A DNA stretch of 64,000 nt from Ceratothoa steindachneri (Eukaryota; Arthropoda; Malacostraca; Isopoda; Cymothoidae): positions 3,367,444-3,431,443 of the forward strand of contig OZ018326.1 of assembly GCA_963969495.1 (NCBI GenBank), given 5' to 3'. The notes below the pieces were generated by a model. That model ran no database searches. It saw only the letters and a list, made by a program, of their open reading frames with translations, and was not told where the DNA came from. Positions 52,254-61,936 of this stretch are shown here, piece by piece. Every line of letters starts with the position of its first letter. The first letter of the stretch is position 1. The position numbers and the translations under genes were made by a program.

Positions 52254-52845
52254 CTGCTCTAGCCCTCTCCCTTTTCTTATTTTAGAATTGTTCGTGCTTC
52301 ATCGCGCATGCTATTGCCAGAGGGCAATGTTTTCCATTGCAATTTAAAATAAAAAATATCTGAGAATTACATTCCTGCCACGTATTATTTTTCTCATTAC
52401 ACTCACACGCCATTTAATCTCTTTTGTCAGACAGTCGCAGGGGTTTGTGCTTTTGCATGCGCATAACAGTTGAAACAAGTTTGTATGCTACTGTATTCGT
52501 CTGTCTTTATTAGATCAGGTGTGATTTTTAAATCACACCTTATTTTAGATTCTGTTTTTCTACTTCTGCTCTAGCCCTCTCTCTTTTCCTATTTTAGATT
52601 TGTTCACGCTTCATCGCGCATGCCATTGCCAGGGGGCAATGGTTTCCATTGCAATTTACAAAAAAGATATCTGATAATCACATTCTTGCTACGTATTGTT
52701 TTTTTCACTACACTCAGAACACCATTTAATCTCTTTTATCTGACAGTCAGGTGTTGTGCTTTTCATGCGCATAACAGTTGAAGCAAGTTTGTATGCAGAT
52801 GAATTCGTCTTTCTTTATTAGATCCGGTGTGATTTTTAAAGTAAA
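52254..52845. repeat. Tandem duplication of about 310 bp inside element C ORF1
   Basis: Landmarks ctgctctagccctctc, cttcatcgcgcatgc, gcaatg.tttccattgcaat, gcgcataacagttga and gatc.ggtgtgatttttaa occur twice with offsets of 308-312. The copies differ by several percent and small indels, so the duplication is not recent. Confidence 0.85.
52517..52540. repeat. Perfect palindrome at the duplication junction
   Basis: aggtgtgattt and aaatcacacct pair exactly around two T. It is found only at the junction between the two tandem copies. Confidence 0.85.
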
Positions 52846-53120
52846 TTTGAAAATAGCTGATTCCGTCGCCTTCATAGCTATATTCGTTTCACGGAATATT
52901 AATTAGAAAACGTGTGAATACTCTGTATTTTTTGCATTATTTTATAAATTTTATGACTTGTTTAAATTTTTTCCATGATTGTGCTTTCTCTCTTTCCACT
53001 TTTAATTCATACACTATATGGTCTTCTATCCAGGGGTCAATTTAATGGCCGTATACCGTTTTATGGGCCTCTATTTGCAGAGGCGCCTTAGCCTCTAATC
53101 CAATCTTTACTAGTCATCCG

Positions 53121-53813
53121 TAGATTTAGCCGAATGAATTTTATCCACATCTCGGTCGTTTGGGAAAATTGCAATGTAGGAATTAGTTGCCTAACTAGCA
53201 CTATACCGAGCTCCCTGTAGATTTCTGGGAATATGTTTATTCTGTCGAGTTTTGCACGCCCTTCTGGGCGCGCAAAGGGACCCGATTAGCGGTGTCCATC
53301 TTAATCGGCTAAAGAGAAGGAAAAGCCAGGAGGTAGATATAGCTTGAAGTTATATCTGCTTATTCTAATCGGCTTATTCGGCATTTCCTACCTACCTACC
53401 TATACCCTAACCCTAACAATCTTTGCGTCACCTGACTTGTGTCCGCCGCTCATACGAGAGCTAACCCCTCCCTGGCTAAGCTTCGGCCTGCACCGAGTGA
53501 GCTGCCGGGTTCAGATAAGGTTCCTACACAACTAGGTATCTATGGAGACTTCAAACTTTTCTACCCGACTCGCCCTAAAGAGGGTGGATAGGAATGTAAG
53601 AGTGCGTCTTTGTGGAGAGTCCAGCAATTGTCTCGTATGATAGTTGAGGTCTCTTCTGTGACTTATTGCTTGATTGAAGAACAATGCGAAAACGATGAAA
53701 CGCGCTTTGCAACGTCGAAGGTATAGATTGCGTATGATTCTTCGTAAGAATAAAGTATCCGCCATCCGTCTTGAAGCGCTTACGTGTGAAAAAAATATAT
53801 TATTCTGAAGCGG
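53121..53813. other. Unassigned stretch between elements C and E
   Basis: Balanced base composition, with no protein motif. It contains a (ccta)n run followed by two telomere-like ccctaa units at 53388-53417. It may be a 5' region of element C or a fragment of another repeat. Confidence 0.35.
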
Positions 53814-53819
53814 CTATGA

Positions 53820-53980
53820 TTTAAACGCTAGTTTGTCCTTAAAAATTTCCTTCACTCTGATTGGCCAATTTTGTAGCCATTATGTTCAAATAAAAAATAC
53901 GCAGTGCTTATCTTTTGAATGTTAGCTTGGCCTTGAAAATTTCCTAAAATGTGATTGGTCAATTTTGTATCTCTTATGTT
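53820..53980 (+). promoter_or_regulatory. Two promoter-like monomers with inverted CCAAT boxes upstream of element E
   Basis: Two diverged units with a 94-bp period start near 53820 and 53914. Each holds ttagYttggcctt/tagtttgtcctt, then aaaatttcct and a core gattggYcaattttgtag/t. The core contains ATTGG, the reverse of a CCAAT box (NF-Y type). They lie 55-215 bp upstream of the ORF1 region of element E. Repeated promoter monomers in front of a LINE are known from mammalian L1. The regulatory role here is inferred. Confidence 0.45.
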
Positions 53981-54035
53981 TCATTGGGAAAATATACATA
54001 GTGAAGCATTCTGTGAGTCCTTCCGGTAAGAAATC

Positions 54036-55055
54036 TTGATTAAACAACTCAGCGGAAAGCAGATTGAGAGGGAGAAATTTACCCCAATTCAAGCATTTTT
54101 CCGCTGCTTCAAAAGGGAGCATGTTCGAAGTGCAACGGAAAATAACATGAAATGCACAGACCCAGAAACGACCCAACTGCGGGATGAACCACGGAGCTAT
54201 GGCCATTTCCTGCCCGAGAAAGAAGAAAATAATAAAAATAAAGAACAGCGAAAAGAAAACCGAAGAGAAGAGGAGGGTAAACACCTCTTACGCCCAGGCA
54301 ACAAAGGCTGCCACAGTCAGAATCCCAGAGCTATCGGCAGAAAACTTATCTCAAGGTTGAGAATGAAAACTCCACAAAGATTCTCACGTGTATACTTTTT
54401 GCACACGTGAGGAATCTCACACAAACGAGGACATTCTCAAAGACTTTCAATCTTATGCTAAACAAAAACGGCATGATGGAGATATGGATCCCGGACGACC
54501 GCCCATCGTAAGAGGTTCTGCAACTGCAGTTCCTGCCCAAGGACGCATCAGAGGCACCGGCTACCCCATTTTTTACGGATGAGAAAACATCACACGCTGT
54601 GCTAGTAACGGAGGCCACGCCAGGACCCAAGATGTTTGTCAAAAAGGACCCTCCGATGGTGGAGGCACCAAGGCACCACAAACAGCAAGAAAAAAGAGCG
54701 GCATATAGAATTAGACAAGCAGAAGGAAAGCGCCTGTGCTTATCATCCTCAGAATCTGACGCTGAGGAAATGAAATCCAAGGCTTTTAAGAGCCCATCTA
54801 GATCATTAAGTAGGGCAAGGATCGCGGTAGCTACTTACAAGTACGATGGACAGGTGATTGACCTCGAGCTCTCCGCGACGGAACGTGAACTATTCTCAGA
54901 AACACCCCCCCCCCCGGAGATCTACCGTGGTACAAGAATCAGTAGTTGAACAAACCCTCCACGAAAAGAAAATTAAACTATACAAGGACTTCTGCTTTAC
55001 CCTCCCTAAATCAGAATACAAAAAGATCCGGAACGGCAAAACACGTTGCGTTTAA
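54036..55055 (+). pseudogene. ORF1 of element E, broken
   Basis: Open segments overlap in different frames: 54036-54410 is rich in E, K, R and N (REHVRSATENNMKCTDPETT), 54388-54582 contains DILKDFQSYAKQKRHDGDMD, and 54599-54949 contains KRAAYRIRQAEGKRLCLSSS. A last segment (to 55055) ends just ahead of ORF2 at 55101. A run of about 10 C at 54905 is a likely frameshift point. No zinc knuckle is readable. Identification rests on position before an endonuclease-bearing ORF2. Confidence 0.5.
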
Positions 55056-55100
55056 TAAAAAAAAAACAGCCACGAAGCACACTTTAGCAGAAAAGATAAA

Positions 55101-55930
55101 ATGAAAAACACAAACAATGCACTAAAAATACTCACGCTGAATGTGGACGGATGGAAAGGAAAATCAATTGCTTATGGAAATATCTTCCGTACAGTGGACC
55201 CGGACATCATCCTTATTTCAGAACATGGTATTAACACGAGCACGGACACAATAAAAATACACAACTACACAGTAATACAGAAAAAACACACACAGGAACG
55301 ATTTAATGGCGCTGCCAGTACAATCCGAAAAAAAATATTAAATTCAAAACGTTACCGGACTTAAATGAATCATTCGTGGCTGTCGAAATCCCAACCCTAT
55401 TAGAAGGCCTACCAGCCAATCAACAACTTCTTCACCCTTTTCGGGCACAGAAGGCTGGCGTTGCTAAGAGGCGACCTAAACGCGAGATGCAGAGTTTCTG
55501 ACCACAGGCGCTATGACGCAAGAGAAAGTAACCTGGAGCTATTGTTGGTAAAAATAGGCTCCAGAGTGTCTTGCCAGATTTCTCAACCTTCCTAACATAT
55601 CGTTCAGCGACAAAACTGGACATCCTCTTAGCAAGTTTGGAATTCCCATTTAATTTCAGCAACGAACCAGGGCCCATGGTCCCGAGCGATCACATCCAGA
55701 TCGCTCGATAAGGAGATAGATAAGATCACCAATCTCTTGACGAGGGCAGAGGAGAGATGCGTTCACAGAATCTTTTACAAATTGTTTCCACAACCTAAGT
55801 AGAAGGATAATATGAGGGATATTGCCAAAGAACACAGAGAAATATATGAATAAATCGGCAGAAAAGGCCCCCAAAAAAGGAAGGACAGCCAGAATGATGC
55901 CGCCCTAAAATATCCTTATTGTAAAGCAAA
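55101..55930 (+). pseudogene. ORF2 of element E: apurinic endonuclease domain only
   Basis: Starts MKNTNNALKILTLNVDGWKG (metal-binding N at the expected place), then DPDIILISEHGINTSTD (catalytic-region E), a degraded A-S/I-R-K segment with GAASTIRKK, and GDLNARCRVSDHRRYDARES near 55468-55535 (family motif GDxNA). SDHIQI near 55683-55702 carries the catalytic SDH. Frameshifts fall near 55364 and 55590. After about 55740 a linker follows (TNLLTRAEERCVHRIFYKLF), and the RT is absent. It is the best preserved endonuclease of the group. Confidence 0.78.
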
Positions 55931-56272
55931 GAGAAATTTGGGACGATATCGTGGGTAGACTGTGTGTGTCAGGGTAACTCGAGGGAGATCTGGCTAGTAC
56001 GGCGTGAGAATAGAGAATGCTTGCTTCTACCTGCACTGGTCAAGCTCCCGCATTGGCTAGCGAGCTCTGATTGGTGCAGAACAATAGCCAAGGAGTTCCC
56101 TCATTGGCTTAAACCAACCCAAGCCGTCTACACCATCAAATTATTGCACCACGTATCGTCAAAAACGTGTTGTTAAGTATCCCGCGCGGGCTACATGCCC
56201 GTTAAAGGGTTAAACAACTAGTTTGTACTATTATCCATATTTTCCACTATTGAGTACATCATTCCATTTCTG

Positions 56273-56276
56273 TTAA
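56273..56276. repeat. TTAA target-site duplication, left
   Basis: TTAA directly before the left terminal inverted repeat. piggyBac elements insert specifically into TTAA and duplicate it. Confidence 0.85.
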
Positions 56277-57691
56277 CACTAGAACGCCTACTGAATTTTT
56301 TTTCCTTAAACGCCCAAGGGGGTCAAAATGACCCTTTGTCAAGTTTTTTATATAATAATTAATAATTTAATTAATTATATGTTTATTTGATTGAAAAAAG
56401 GGAAATAAATATATTTTTATCACCCCAAATATTTTTTTCTCAGAATAACAAAGGAAAAAACAACTTTGAGTTTTGAAAACCATTTTATCGTAAAATTGCT
56501 ATGAAATAAGTTGCCGTATCTAAACATCAAATCATGTTTTATTATAATATTTATCGGCAGAGTACACACATACTTTAATTTTGTAGTACATTTCCCGCAA
56601 ACCATCGTTTTGCATTTTGCGTACCTTAATTTAGTTTTATTCTCCTTACATTGTTGACAAAACTGACACTTCCAGCAACAATTACCTGCTGTTTATACTT
56701 CCCCTGAATCATAATCATCGCTCTAATCTGACAGCTGCTATATAGATTGGTTATTTTTTACATAATCATCCCTTAGTTCCTCCGCCAGCTTTTGCTTAAA
56801 CTTCTTTGGTGAAATCCTTTGGCTACAAACAGCTCGATACGTGATTACAGCATTGATACATGCCATATCAAGAATGTTGTAAAAAGTGTGGATTGGCCAC
56901 CGCCTTGACAAGGCCTGACTGAGTATTTTCGCGCCATTTCACCATTTTTTATCTTTACACCACATTTAGTCCTATTGTGATAAGACACTGTTTCCCCTCT
57001 TTTTTTCTCATTTCTCTCAATTCTTACACTCGTATGGATACTACTCATTAGCAGAACATTTTTGTTTTTCTTCAACATGTATGCTTGGGTGACATCAATC
57101 AATTGAAAATTCCTGTTCACTCTCGGATATGCTTGAAGATCCGAAAAGGAAATCTTCATCACTTGAGTCATCAGGACACAATTCTCCACCATCTGACTCA
57201 TTATCATCAACCCCAGTAAGTTTAGACAAAAGTTCAGCAACAAAAGTCTACAGTTTCGTAACATTAAGATGAACGATAATATTTTTTTACCAAATAGACT
57301 GCAACTAAGCTGACACACAAACCATGACCTCTACTCTGTATGCATTCCAAAACAAAACTGAGCTGGACAACAACTATCTCTATATACACCCTTTGTGGTT
57401 CAGGCCTATCACGTTGAAACGTGTCTGTACAAGATAACAGAGAAGATATATTTTATCATCTGATTCCATCATATATTATAGGAAAAACATATGTAAATAC
57501 TGTAAAGTTAGATGTTCCAATATATGCACGTCGTATATAAAAAGGTATATTATTCGTATGCAAAATGCGAATTTTAAGAAGATTTATAAATAAAAGTCAA
57601 AATGTCACGGAGGTTGGAAGGAAAAATTTAGCATGTGAAGTGGTTTTGAATTTGTAATAGGGTCGAAATGACCCCTTTGGGCGTTTTAGTG
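56277..57691 (-). mobile_element. piggyBac-type DNA transposon, internally deleted, nested in element E
   Basis: The left end reads cactagaacgcc; the right end is gggcgttttagtg, whose reverse complement cactaaaacgccc matches it with one mismatch over the first 12 bases. Subterminal repeats also pair: aaacgcccaagggggtcaaa on the left and the complement of gacccctttgggcgtttt on the right. The element is about 1.4 kb, well short of the usual 2.3-2.5 kb. The transposase reads on the minus strand. Confidence 0.88.
56530..57260 (-). pseudogene. piggyBac transposase remnant: acidic N-terminus fused to C-terminal third
   Basis: From 57260 down, an acidic segment (DDNESDGGELCPDDSSDEDF) typical of the piggyBac N-terminus is followed, near 57100, by a jump to the late catalytic region KKNKNVLLMSSIHTSV. 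The middle of the protein, with two of the catalytic aspartates, is missing, and the two parts are in different frames. Next comes YHNRTKCGVKIKNGEMARKY, where related transposases carry the GVDxxD catalytic aspartates; both are replaced here. The segment RWPIHTFYNILDMACINAV (about 56840-56898) is a hallmark of the family. A C-terminal cysteine-rich zinc-binding region (CQFCQQC, CGKCTTKLKYVC) lies at about 56550-56670. The protein is non-functional. Confidence 0.85.
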
Positions 57692-57695
57692 TTAA
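57692..57695. repeat. TTAA target-site duplication, right
   Basis: TTAA directly after the right terminal inverted repeat, matching the left one. Confidence 0.85.
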
Positions 57696-57866
57696 TTTCC
57701 TGAAGATGACCGACCACAGTCGAAAGGAGTCTCGAAATAAAATATGTCTTTTGCGAATGTTTTTCTGGCCTTCAAGAAAAACGTGTAAGAAAAATAAAGT
57801 TAAAATCAATAACTCTGCCACTGCTGTAGACTTCAACAGCGCATCTATACAACATGACCTCTTACC

Positions 57867-57868
<2 letters not shown>

Positions 57869-57913
<45 letters not shown>
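57869..57913. repeat. (TA)n at the 3' end of element E
   Basis: About 22 TA units directly following the element tail, then a short (GA)n. Confidence 0.96.
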
Positions 57914-57916
<3 letters not shown>

Positions 57917-60172
57917 GAGAGAGAGATAGATTTTCTTAGATGAGTTTTTTTTTCCTTTTTTGTAACGAAAATTACGATCCCCTATTGAGTGTTTCTACTA
58001 ATGATAATCTAAGAGGCTCTTATTTATTTGCTACAGTTTTAGTGCACGTATTTAACTAGTTCAAAAGGTATACTCTGTTAAAATCGTTCTAACTATCAAT
58101 ATTACAAACTCAAACTAAATTTGTGTAAGAGCATTACTCGAGGGCTGATTATCTTCTATCTCAGTTGACTTAAATTAATTTTCATAGAAAATGAAAATTT
58201 AGAATTTCTTCGATTAGTACTAACTATCAGAATTTTCTAAAGTTGAAGTGGTATCACATCAGGCACAAATGGAACATAACTGAAATATCTTACCCGTAAA
58301 TTTTAAATTATCTGTGAAATATATAATTTGATTAAAAAATTTTGTTGAGCCCGTTAGCAATTTAATTTTTTACCCCTTTTTTAACAAGAAAATGGAAAAT
58401 GTTGGATGAAACTCTTTTGGAATTCATCATTTTTATCTGAATAAAAAATTATACTGATAAAATAACAAATTAAGAACCATTTGTTTGTTTTACTTTAGCA
58501 ATCAGGAGCAATATATAAAAAAAATTAACGGCGAATAATATGCAGAAAATAATGGTGTATACGCAAAATTTAAATGATTTTATTTATTTTTCTCTCCCAC
58601 TTATTTTAGTAGAATGATTTCCTTCAATGTAATTTTAATATTCTCAAAGAATGTTGTGTTGGTTAATAATATCTGCAAGTAATGAATGCCATATTAAACA
58701 GAGAAACTCTGATGTTATATTTTACAGTATTATCTCTTGTGAAATATAATTAGAGAAAAATTTAATTTGGAGTATAAGGACAGAAGAGCTTGATTTATCC
58801 GGCGAATTATTACTATTTATTAGCATTTTGCTCTTGTTAATCGCATTTACCGAGATTTTCATAACCAAATTGATTTTCTTAAACTACCTAATCTTTGTTA
58901 TCGCTGTTTACGAATCTGAACCTAAATGTTTTCCTAGAATTTCCTTGGTAGGTTTTCGATTTATATTAACGTCATGCAGGTTGTATCGTATGATTTAGTG
59001 TAATAGATCTTAAACTCTATACAATTGTGTGCCATCCATTTCCAACAAACGAAATAACATATGGTCCTGGTTCAAATGCTTTAATGAAGATCTTTTACAC
59101 GTCATCACTCTCCAGAGCTTCACCACTTTCCTTCCACAAACCTACTTACAGCATTCCTCCTGATACGGCTTCTTTTAAAATTCTGTCTCAATTCGAGAGG
59201 AAATATTAGATTTCTAAAGACTCTTAGTTTGCTTAAGCCTTGATTAGAAGCGTAAAATCACCAATTACCTAACATAATATGCTTGTGCAAAAGTATTAAA
59301 CCATTTGGCTGCATAGTAGACTAAAAAGGAAGCATTCCACTAGGCATAGACGGAATAATAGTTGATATCATATTATTATGCTGCATCAGGTATAAATGCA
59401 TTTCCGTTGATTTATCTATTTGACCGAATTTTTATATCGTCTTTTCTCACAGTGGCCTATACTTCTTACTCTCTGCCTCATTGATAAGGTAATTTCTCCT
59501 TGCACACCACTCAAATTTTGACAGTTGATCAAATTAGGTTGAATGAAGGTGCAAAGCTTTCTGCTTCTGAAGATAAAAAGATTGTGCTTTCTGATGAAGA
59601 GGAGGAAAACTATAATCGGCATAGGAAGCGTTAACTTTTCGAGGTTACAGGATTTAATAAAAAATATTAAATTATATAAAATTTTGAAAAATATGTGAAA
59701 TTATCTTCCTGAAAACATTAGAGATTTTTTCTTTTGATTTATGTTATTCACCTATTATCTAAATACGGCTCACATCTCAATAGCAGAACTTTAGGACGAA
59801 CAGGAATGATAAGAGTAAAGCATGTCCTAAGATAATGAGAGAAAGAAGTAGGGAAAATCAATGTAAACTCTGTAAAATAATAGGCAACAGCAAAAATATA
59901 CAATTTCCGACCCTCACTAATGCCCTATATCAATTTTCCTTCTGAAAAATAATTCTTTGGATATATAGATATAATTGCCAGACTTCAACAGAAGGCAAAT
60001 ATAAAAAATTATGAAGCAAAACTTTATTATAAATTTTGTAGAGTTTAATTGCCCTTCGTTTAGTAAATAAAATTATCCATTTTTGCTCTTACTTCTAAAA
60101 TAATTATGTTTTAGAATAAGTTCACAGGCTGCCTGGGGAAGCAATTTAGGTTTGAGAAATCAACCTGTAGGC
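57914..60172. other. AT-rich non-coding stretch
   Basis: No gene, exon or recognised repeat seen. Short frames at 59027-59209 and 59416-59622 match nothing I know. Confidence 0.5.
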
Positions 60173-60640
60173 CACTGGTTTTCAACCTTTTTATAATAGT
60201 CGCACCCAAATTGGTATCTAGGAGCAGCCGCGTCACCCCCACTATAAGATAGTTTACGTATAAAGACATACGAGTAATTACGTGGAAATCACTTTCAAAT
60301 TAACACGATTAACATTTTGAAAATGAATAAATATTAACTTTAAAAGTTTAATGTGAAATTTGAGCTTGGGAAGTATCGCATAATTATTTAATATTGTGCT
60401 GGATAGTTGACAAGGCAACTCTTATTTCTTCATTCACTCTCTGCAATCTTTATCTTATCGTAGTTTTAATGTTGCACAATGCAGAGAATCTAGTTTCAAA
60501 ATACTTTCAAGTTTCGTTTGATTTTTTTGATGTATGAAGTACATAATGTGTGTAATTGAGGCATTTTAAAAAATTTGGGAAAAGGGCGTTCTCGCAGCAC
60601 CATTAGTTGGCTCTTGAGCCACTCAGGTTGTAGACTTTAT
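60173..60640 (+). mobile_element. hAT-like non-autonomous element, left end recognisable
   Basis: Starts ccactggttttcaacctttt followed by a 'cgcaccc'-type stretch, very close to the terminal inverted repeat (CAGTGGTTCTCAACCTTTTT) common in hAT transposons. Near 60600-60636 a degenerate counterpart (ggctcttgagccactcaggt, then tgtagac) could be the right end. No transposase is encoded and I cannot define an 8-bp target duplication. Confidence 0.45.
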
Positions 60641-61390
60641 AAAAATATGTGATTTCTACACTATTGCATTAAATTATATTTGTCTGATATAATTGGAATA
60701 GAGTTCAATATGGTGGAAATTATACGTGATCATTGCTGGCTTCTGTGCACGCTTTACTATTATCAGAATTTGCAGAGAAATTGCTTCACTACTTTTTTTT
60801 GGCATGTTTTGTAATGACGACTTAAAAATTGGCGTGAATCTAAAGTGAAGGTGATTCAGCATAAACAGCAAATAAGAAGTTCAACGTAGTCGCGATCTTA
60901 TATCGGGCTGAGTTAATACTGTCTTAGGTTAAGTTATCTAATAACCCATAAACATACATTAAATGGTCATTTACGTCACGTTATTCGCCTTTGCGTAAAA
61001 CATCCATTAATAAAAACCTGGTATCCCCGGAAAAAACCTAGTCTGTATTGTTTAGAGAAACTAAACAATTTGATTTTATTTATTTATTTTATTCTTTCAA
61101 TACATCTTTTGACCTTATTGAGTCAACTTCCTGAGCAAAATCATATGAAGGTAATCAAGAGACCTCTTCAAAGATTCTTAGTAAAATTTGGATTTTTTTT
61201 TGTTTTTTAAACTGATTGACAGCTCCTATTTCTGTAAAGCAAATAAAAATACATGTAACTCATGTGTGTTTGGTGATGCTAATCGTATTGATTTAAATAC
61301 GTTTACTCTTGATTGGTCCTATGCATATATTCATTTTAAATATTCCCCTCTAATGTATTAAAAGGAATTAAGATTGTGAGGTTGTGTATT
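60641..61390. other. AT-rich stretch without recognised features
   Basis: Only short frames; no motif seen. Confidence 0.45.
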
Positions 61391-61936
61391 AGGGTGGGGC
61401 GAAAAAGATTTTCTCTGAAATTTATTTTTCCACCACGATTTTTTTATTGGGCTATCAATCAAATTCAATCTCCTCAAGGATGTTTTGATATAATAAATTT
61501 TAAAGGTTCCTCAACGCCCTTAAAAATTGAAAATAATGCAATTTTCAAATAAATTTTGAACCTCGTGGATTATATTTTTAAATTTAATTCGAATTTTGAA
61601 TTGATACCTCCCAACTAATAATTATTGTATTTTAAAGTACAATTAAACGAAATTTGAAAGTAATCGATTAATATTTGTAGGTTTCTCAATGACATATTAT
61701 AGCGGCGTACGGGACAATTATGCTTCAGTGGAGCGAAAGATCTCATTGTAAGTGCATGTGTGTGTGTGTGTTTGTGTGTGTGTGAGTGGCTCCGTCTAAG
61801 GTCTATTGTTTTTATCACGTTCTTCTATTTGTATTTAAGAACAGTTATTTATAGTGAACAATGAATATTTATACACGTTTTATTATATTTCAGAGTTAAA
61901 AAATATGTAAGAAAAAAATTATAACAATATTTAATT
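61391..61936 (+). mobile_element. Possible 5' flank of the family X element
   Basis: agggtggggcgaaaaagatt at 61391 looks like a DNA transposon terminus, and the following AT-rich sequence leads to the family X coding remnant. No inverted counterpart is seen before the window ends, so the boundary is only a candidate. A (TG)n tract lies inside at 61759-61789. Confidence 0.3.
61759..61789. repeat. (TG)n microsatellite
   Basis: About 14 TG units with one interruption (tttg). Confidence 0.93.

Larger units (their letters stand above)
51600..52860 (-). pseudogene. ORF1 of element C, broken, with duplicated zinc-knuckle region
   Basis: Corresponds to 34230-35200 of element B by shared words along its length. 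The region that encodes the CCHC knuckles in element B is present twice, at about 52254-52530 and 52566-52845. Frames are badly interrupted and no intact knuckle can be read. Confidence 0.6.
48244..53120 (-). mobile_element. Non-LTR retrotransposon, element C (antisense, rearranged)
   Basis: Collinear with element B along most of its length: 3' UTR (48244-48960, 3' terminus missing), RT, endonuclease, ORF1 and a 5' region ending near 53100 with the same words as 35400-35450 (gggcctYtatttg, ttagcctcYaatccaatctt). It carries two internal duplications of its own sequence, listed separately. Its 3' truncation point lies next to the Penelope pair. Confidence 0.8.
53814..57868 (+). mobile_element. 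Non-LTR retrotransposon, element E (sense, 5' part plus 3' tail, split by piggyBac)
   Basis: Has a 5' region with promoter-like monomers, ORF1, the endonuclease half of ORF2, then jumps without an RT to a non-coding region (55960-56272). The 3' tail resumes at 57696-57868 after a piggyBac insertion. The tail (CTGAAGATGACCGACCACAG onward) is the sense counterpart of the antisense tails of elements B and D and ends at (TA)n. The missing RT means an internal deletion or a join of two separate copies near 55935. Confidence 0.65.
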
